The notes under the pieces: generated by a model
Told to the model about the DNA's origin: nothing
What the model saw: only the letters and a program-made list of their open reading frames with translations
The model's database searches: none
Translations under genes and position numbers: made by a program
Shown: in pieces, positions 59,489 to 64,000 of the stretch
Position numbering within the stretch: position 1 is the first letter of the stretch
How the letters are laid out: every line of letters starts with the position of its first letter
DNA from: Alloboseaceae bacterium BT-24-1
GTDB taxonomy: Bacteria; Pseudomonadota; Alphaproteobacteria; Rhizobiales; Beijerinckiaceae
NCBI GenBank assembly: GCA_025846845.1
Contig: JAOYTL010000001.1
Location: forward strand, 124,001-188,000
Direction of reading: 5' to 3'
Length of the DNA stretch: 64,000 nucleotides

Positions 59489-60991
59489 ATGGACGCGCTG
59501 TCTGCCCTTTTGACCGGCTTCCAGGTCGCGCTCACCCCGCTCAACCTCGCCGTCGCCTTTGCCGGTGTCGCGCTCGGCACCGCCATCGGCGCGCTACCGG
59601 GCATCGGCCCGATCAACGCCGTCGCGCTGCTGCTGCCGCTGTGCTTTGCCCTGAAGCTGCCGCCCGAGACGGCGCTGATCCTGCTTGCCGGGCTCTATTA
59701 CGGCAGCGGCTATGGCGGGCGCATCTCCTCGATCCTGCTCAACATTCCCGGCGATCCCGGGCTGGTGATGACGACGCTCGACGGCTACCCGCTGGCCAAG
59801 GCCGGGCGCGGCGCTGCCGCACTCGCGATCAGCGGCATCGGCAGCTTCGTCGGCGGCACCAGTGCCGTCATCCTGATGACCTTCCTCGCCGTGCCGCTGG
59901 CGCGTCTTGCCCTGTCGTTCGGCCCGGCGGATTACGTCGCGCTGATGGTCCTGTCGTTCGCGCTGCTCGGCACGATGGGCGAAGGCAAGGCCGTGAAGAC
60001 CTGGATCGCGGTCGCGCTCGGCCTGCTGCTCGCCATGGTGGGCATCGATGGCGGCTCCGGCGTCGAGCGCTTCACCTTCGGTTCGCTCGAATTGCTCGGC
60101 GGCATCGATTTCACCAGCCTGACCATCGGTCTCTTCGCCGTCGCCGAAATCCTCGTCCTGGCGGAGGGGATGGTCAGCGGCGTGGTCTCGCGCACCGGCG
60201 ATGGCGCTCGCTTGTCGCTGAAGGAGATCCGGTACTGCATGCCGGCCATGCTGCGCGCGACCGGCATCGGCTTCTTCCTCGGCGTGCTGCCTGGAACCGG
60301 CGCCTCGGTCGCCTCGGCCATGGCCTACACCGCCGAGAAGCGCATCTCCGACAAGGGCACCTTCGGCAAGGGCGACATGCGCGGCCTGGCAGCGCCGGAG
60401 ACAGCGGACAATGCGGCGCAGACCGCCTCGATGGTGCCGATGCTGGCGCTCGGCATCCCCGGCTCGGGCACGACGGCGGTGATGCTCGGCGCCTTCATGA
60501 TGTACTCGATCACGCCGGGCCCGCTGCTGTTCACGCAGCGCCCTGAGGTCGCCTGGGGCCTGATCGCCTCGATGTATATCGGCAATCTGATGCTGCTGGT
60601 GCTCAACCTGCCGCTGGTCGGGTTGTTCGCACGGCTGCTGCTGGTGCCGGCCTGGATCCTCTATCCCGGCATCCTGGCGCTGTCCTATGCCGGCGTCTAT
60701 GCCGTCTCGAACTCGGCATTCGAGCTCATCATCACCACCGCCATCGGCGTCATCGCCTATGTATTGCGCAAGGTCGGCATCCCGCTGATCCCGCTGCTCC
60801 TGGCCTTCGTGCTCGCCCGCCTGCTCGAGGATAATTTCCGCCGGGCGCTATCGCTCTCGGACGGCGGGTACGAAATCCTGTTCTCGACACCGACGAGCAT
60901 CATCCTCTGGGTTCTGGCGCTCCTCGCGATAGCGTGGCCGTTCGTCGGGCAATTGCAGCGAGGCCGCGCTCCGACTCCGAGCGAAATCTGA
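59489..60991 (+). CDS. tctA: Tripartite tricarboxylate transporter large permease TctA (system 3)
   Basis: This 500-residue permease starts immediately at the base after the tctB stop. It has GTAIGALPGIGPINAVALLLP, LLNIPGDPGLVMTTLDG and PETADNAAQTASMVPMLALGIPGSGTTAVML. The loops differ from systems 1 and 2 (GPINA instead of GPALT, and GDPG instead of GESA), so it is a distinct branch with probably a different ligand. It ends the plus operon and is convergent with the SMP-30/isochorismatase fusion. Confidence 0.91.
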   Translation: MDALSALLTGFQVALTPLNLAVAFAGVALGTAIGALPGIGPINAVALLLPLCFALKLPPETALILLAGLYYGSGYGGRISSILLNIPGDPGLVMTTLDGYPLAKAGRGAAALAISGIGSFVGGTSAVILMTFLAVPLARLALSFGPADYVALMVLSFALLGTMGEGKAVKTWIAVALGLLLAMVGIDGGSGVERFTFGSLELLGGIDFTSLTIGLFAVAEILVLAEGMVSGVVSRTGDGARLSLKEIRYCMPAMLRATGIGFFLGVLPGTGASVASAMAYTAEKRISDKGTFGKGDMRGLAAPETADNAAQTASMVPMLALGIPGSGTTAVMLGAFMMYSITPGPLLFTQRPEVAWGLIASMYIGNLMLLVLNLPLVGLFARLLLVPAWILYPGILALSYAGVYAVSNSAFELIITTAIGVIAYVLRKVGIPLIPLLLAFVLARLLEDNFRRALSLSDGGYEILFSTPTSIILWVLALLAIAWPFVGQLQRGRAPTPSEI

Positions 60992-61090
60992 GCGCCACCC
61001 TCGCGATTCAGGTCCAGCGTCACGTCGCTGAGGACACAAGCCTTGGTAATACAGGCGAGAGTCGCCACCGCGGCCATGTCGGGGAAGCGC

Positions 61091-62704
61091 TCAGGCGGTC
61101 GCGAGGATGATGGTGTCGACATCGGTGACGACGCCGACATTCTGCAAGGCATAGTTGACCGAGGCCGTGTGCCATTCGGCGTTAATCGTCGAGCAGGCGT
61201 CCTCCGGCACCACCATGAAATAGCCCTTGTCGGCGCCGGTGCGAGCGGTGTGCTCGATCGACATGTTGGTCCAGGCGCCGGTGACGATGACGATGTCGCG
61301 GCCGAGCGCCTTGAGCACGGTCTCCAGCCGCGTGCCCTCCCAGGCGCTCATGCGCTGCTTCTCGACGACATGGTCGCCATTCTGCGCCTCCAGGCCGGGC
61401 ACGGGTGCAGCCCCCCAGGTGCCGCGCACCAGCGCCTTGGCGTCGGCGAGCCCCTCGAACAGCGGCGCGTTCATGGTGACGCCGGGCGCGCCGGCTTCGA
61501 CGATGAACCAGACATGGATCACCGGGATGCCGCGCGCTCGCGCCACCTGCGCCAAACGCGCGCCATTGGCGATCGCGTTCTGCTGCCGGCAATGCTCCGG
61601 CGAGCCCGATGCGGCAAAGGCGCCGCCTTCCATGACGACGTCGTTCTGCATGTCCTGGATGATCAGGGCGCAGCGCGACGGATCGAGCCGGTAGCCGGAC
61701 GCGGCTTTCTTCGTGCCGTTTGCCGAGACGGAGGCAGCGGGGCTGGCGTCGGCGAGCGGCCGCTCCACCGCGGCGCTACGGCCCGACTGCTGGGCGAGAG
61801 CTTTCATATAGGGCTCGATGCGTGGCCCGACCTTGGTCTCGACCGCGTAGAGCGAATGGCTCGCGGTCAGGAAGAGCGTGCGCCAGTCCGGCCCGCCCCA
61901 GGTGAGATTGCCGACAAGCTCCGGCACACGCAGCTTGCCGATCAGCTCGCCCTTGATCGAATAGATCCAGACCCCGCCCGGGCCGGTGACCCAGATATTA
62001 CCCTGCGCATCGCATTTCATCCCGTCGGGGACGCCGGGCTCGGAGCCGACGATGCCGGAGGCGAAGATGCGGCCGGGGCCGAGTCGACCATCCGGCTTGA
62101 TCTCGAAGACGCGGATATTGTGCTGGACGGTATCGTTGACGAAGAGCCGGTCCTCGCTCGGGCAGAAGCAGAGCCCGTTCGGCTGGTCGAAGAGGTAGCG
62201 GTCGACCAGGAGCTGCGGTGGCCCGCCCTCGGGTGGGATGCGATACACGCCCTGAAAGCCGAGCTGGCGCGGCCGCTCGACGCCGAAGACCGGCATGCGG
62301 CCATACCAGGGATCGGAGAAATAGATCGCCCCGTCCGACTTCACGACGACGTCGTTGGGGCTGTTGAGCTCCATCCCTTCGAAATGCGAGGCGATGGTCT
62401 CGCGCTGTCCGTCCGGCCGTTCGCGCACCAGCGCCGAGGTCGCGTGCTCGCAGACGATCAGGTCGAGCGCGGCATCGTAGGTCATGCCGTTGCATTTGTT
62501 GGCCGGGCGCCTGACCTCGCGGACGCCGTTCCGGTCCCAGCGGCGGCGCACATCGCCCGGCATGTCCGAGAACAGCAGATGCTGCTCGGCGGGATGCCAG
62601 ATCGGTCCCTCGCAGAACTCAAAGCCGGTGCCGAGCTGGCGCACCGGTGCCCAGAGGTCGATCAGATCGGCGAAGCCAGGCTTGACGGCGACATGCGTGG
62701 TCAT
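61091..62704 (-). CDS. SMP-30/gluconolactonase domain fused to isochorismatase-type hydrolase
   Basis: This 537-residue protein joins two hydrolase folds. Residues 20-300 are an SMP-30/gluconolactonase/LRE beta-propeller: E32 in FEFCEGPIW, N117 in NSPNDVVV and D227 in VPDGMKCD are placed as the metal ligands of lactonases. An Ala/Ser-rich linker spans about 305-340. Residues 344-537 are an isochorismatase-like domain with D351 (IIQDMQND) and K449 of the usual triad. The third residue, normally Cys in cysteine hydrolases, is Ser482 (GAWTNMSIEHTA). The fusion may open a lactone and then hydrolyse an amide or vinyl ether. It follows the lactonase gene by 14 bases. Confidence 0.85.
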   Translation of the reverse strand: MTTHVAVKPGFADLIDLWAPVRQLGTGFEFCEGPIWHPAEQHLLFSDMPGDVRRRWDRNGVREVRRPANKCNGMTYDAALDLIVCEHATSALVRERPDGQRETIASHFEGMELNSPNDVVVKSDGAIYFSDPWYGRMPVFGVERPRQLGFQGVYRIPPEGGPPQLLVDRYLFDQPNGLCFCPSEDRLFVNDTVQHNIRVFEIKPDGRLGPGRIFASGIVGSEPGVPDGMKCDAQGNIWVTGPGGVWIYSIKGELIGKLRVPELVGNLTWGGPDWRTLFLTASHSLYAVETKVGPRIEPYMKALAQQSGRSAAVERPLADASPAASVSANGTKKAASGYRLDPSRCALIIQDMQNDVVMEGGAFAASGSPEHCRQQNAIANGARLAQVARARGIPVIHVWFIVEAGAPGVTMNAPLFEGLADAKALVRGTWGAAPVPGLEAQNGDHVVEKQRMSAWEGTRLETVLKALGRDIVIVTGAWTNMSIEHTARTGADKGYFMVVPEDACSTINAEWHTASVNYALQNVGVVTDVDTIILATA

Positions 62705-62718
62705 GATGCCGGCCCCCG

Positions 62719-63567
62719 TCAGGCCGCGAACCAGTTGCGCGCCGGCAGCGACTGCACGACAGGGCCGGGCACCGCCATGTCCATGCGGCCGACGACCTGG
62801 CCATGGGCGATCTTGGCCGGCTTGTCGTGCACCGGCAGCAGGAACGCACCGGCCGAGAGCAGCTTCTTGATCGCCGCCTTCTCCTCGCGCTTGGAGACGC
62901 CGTGATTGCCGGTCGTGCGCGGCTCGTTGGCGTGGAGCTCGTGGAAGGGCGTGACGATCTGGTCGTTGAAGTCGTAGATCACGTCGCCGCAGATGATGGC
63001 GCGGCCCTCATTGGTGTCGACATGGACGTTCATCGAGCCTTCGGTGTGGGCGCCGGCGGCTTCGAGATAGCAGCCGGGGAAGAGCTCGATCATCCCGGAT
63101 AGTTCGAGGTCCTCGAAGCGTAGCGCGTCGCGGGTGTGCAGCCGGTCGATCAGATGCTTGATGTCGGGCGCCGGATATTGCGGGTGCATCAGCCCGGAGA
63201 CCGAGTATTCGAGCTCGCGCCGGTTGACGAGCACCGTGGTGTTCATCGGGAAGAGCTCGTCCTTGCCGGCATGGTCGATGTGGAGATGGGTGTGCATAAC
63301 GTAGCGGACATCGCCCATCCGCACGCCGTGCTTCGCGAGCTGGTTCTCGATCATGTTCTCGTGGAACTGGAGGCCGCGCATGCCGAGGCTCTCCATGATC
63401 TGGTTGTGGCGATAGCCGGTATCGACCACGACCGGCCAGGGACCGCCGAGGATCAGGAAGCCATAGGTCGGCACGCGGCGGGTGCGGCCGCAATCACGGC
63501 CGAGCACGAGGAAGCTCGATTCCAGCTCGATGTCGCCATAGTCGAGGATCTTGATTTCGAGGGCCAT
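62719..63567 (-). CDS. Metallo-beta-lactamase-fold lactonase (AHL-lactonase-like)
   Basis: This 282-residue dizinc hydrolase has the motif H94-L-H96-I-D98-H99 (HTHLHIDH), a later His in EAAGAHTEGSM, and the Asp in CGDVIYDFN. The layout matches N-acyl-homoserine lactone lactonases of the AttM/AiiB type. Without further evidence it may act on another lactone or ester. It is in an operon with an amidohydrolase upstream (17 bases) and the SMP-30/isochorismatase fusion downstream, all ring or amide hydrolases. GGGGAGGACG lies before the start. Confidence 0.83.
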   Translation of the reverse strand: MALEIKILDYGDIELESSFLVLGRDCGRTRRVPTYGFLILGGPWPVVVDTGYRHNQIMESLGMRGLQFHENMIENQLAKHGVRMGDVRYVMHTHLHIDHAGKDELFPMNTTVLVNRRELEYSVSGLMHPQYPAPDIKHLIDRLHTRDALRFEDLELSGMIELFPGCYLEAAGAHTEGSMNVHVDTNEGRAIICGDVIYDFNDQIVTPFHELHANEPRTTGNHGVSKREEKAAIKKLLSAGAFLLPVHDKPAKIAHGQVVGRMDMAVPGPVVQSLPARNWFAA

Positions 63568-63584
63568 GAACGTCCTCCCCTTGA

Positions 63585-64000
63585 TTATTGGCCGAGGCGG
63601 TAGACCCGCCTCGCGGTCTCGTTGAACACGGCTTCCAGCGCCGCTTGCGGCACCGCGGCGCGATGCGCGGCGATCAGCTCGGCATAGGACGTCCAGAGCT
63701 TCTCGATCGGGAAATTGGAGCCGAACAGGCAGCGCTCCGCGCCGAACACGGCAAGCGTCTCGCCGATGATGAAGGCGATCTGCTCCGGATCGTTCCGACG
63801 CAGGAAGGTGCCGAGGCCCGAGAGCTTGCTGACGATGTTGGGCTGCGCTGCCAGCAGCCTCATGCCGGCGCGCCAGGCGGCGATGCCCTCCGGCGAAAGA
63901 TCCTCCAGCATGCCGGCATGCTGAAGCACGAAGGTCACGGCCGGACAGGCGGCGGCCAGCTCGGCTGCGCCAGCCATCTGGCCAGCGAAGACCTGAAGGT
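63585..64000 (-). CDS. Amidohydrolase (Amidohydro_2 family), C-terminal part (cut by window edge)
   Basis: Only the last 138 residues are inside the window; the frame remains open at base 64000. The fragment shows FVLQHAGML, the metal-binding strand region, and CLFGSNFPIEKLWTSYAELI, where the Asp/Asn and Pro of the family's last motif lie. Family members hydrolyse lactones (2-pyrone-4,6-dicarboxylate lactonase) or decarboxylate aromatic acids. SNFP in place of the common SDxP is notable, as the Asp usually binds metal or acts in catalysis. It is upstream of the MBL lactonase in the same operon. Confidence 0.82.
   Translation of the reverse strand, partial: LQVFAGQMAGAAELAAACPAVTFVLQHAGMLEDLSPEGIAAWRAGMRLLAAQPNIVSKLSGLGTFLRRNDPEQIAFIIGETLAVFGAERCLFGSNFPIEKLWTSYAELIAAHRAAVPQAALEAVFNETARRVYRLGQ

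Noticed and set aside
61043..62905. Open frame of 620 codons on the plus strand
   Set aside because: Antisense to the SMP-30/isochorismatase fusion, whose motifs are clear on the other strand.
1..64000. CRISPR arrays, tRNA or rRNA genes, insertion sequences, phage genes
   Set aside because: No regularly spaced repeats, cloverleaf-like sequence, transposase or integrase motifs were seen; the islands are recognised by gene content only.

Overview
This is high-GC DNA with alphaproteobacterial gene families: rhizobial-type ars genes, several TctABC transporters, an Ehu ectoine importer, DUF1127 and MocR/EnuR regulators. A soil Hyphomicrobiales (Rhizobiales) member fits best. A Bosea-like, arsenite-oxidising organism is a reasonable guess, but no 16S or other marker is present to prove it. 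I saw no tRNA, rRNA, CRISPR array, transposase or phage gene.

Layout. (1) 1-10 kb is an arsenic block. It opens with the end of a moeA and a small periplasmic cytochrome c, a pair that usually ends arsenite-oxidase (aio) operons. Then come gapdh-arsJ (minus), a divergent plus operon of arsenate reductase, an ArsR-arsenate reductase fusion, a glutaredoxin-type ArsC and AqpS, and a facing minus operon of arsR, a Cys-tailed flavoprotein, an MFS pump and arsH. (2) 10-18 kb holds an amidohydrolase translationally coupled to a COG0523 GTPase, a GlxA-type regulator divergent from an isonitrile hydratase, an orphan solute-binding protein, a MocR regulator and a DUF1127 protein. (3) 18-25 kb is tctCBA, a class III CoA-transferase and a citryl-CoA-lyase-like enzyme, divergent from an IclR regulator across a large concentric palindrome. 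(4) 25-33 kb is a phosphonate block: an Fe-alcohol dehydrogenase, phnD, phnC, phnE, phosphonoacetate hydrolase and phosphonoacetaldehyde dehydrogenase, with a divergent LysR gene. (5) 33-39 kb has a 1136-residue molybdoenzyme/flavin-reductase/ferredoxin fusion next to an AtoE-like carrier, with a divergent GntR gene. (6) 39-51 kb is an ectoine/hydroxyectoine catabolic cluster: enuR, doeX, eutB, eutC, doeA, doeB, ehuBCDA, doeC and doeD. (7) 51-58 kb is a GntR regulator and prpD-prpB-tctCBA without prpC. (8) 58-64 kb is a third tctCBA set, facing an operon of an amidohydrolase, a metallo-beta-lactamase-fold lactonase and an SMP-30/isochorismatase fusion.

How it works together. The window is a run of catabolic and resistance islands, most built as regulator + importer + enzymes. 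Intergenic gaps carry clear symmetric sites that pair naturally with the adjacent regulators (IclR, GntR, GlxA, MocR and others). Three separate tripartite tricarboxylate carriers, each beside its own enzymes, show strong investment in scavenging organic acids. Two of the binding-protein genes (ehuB and the second tctC) are followed by strong stem-loops that probably raise binding-protein mRNA over permease mRNA.
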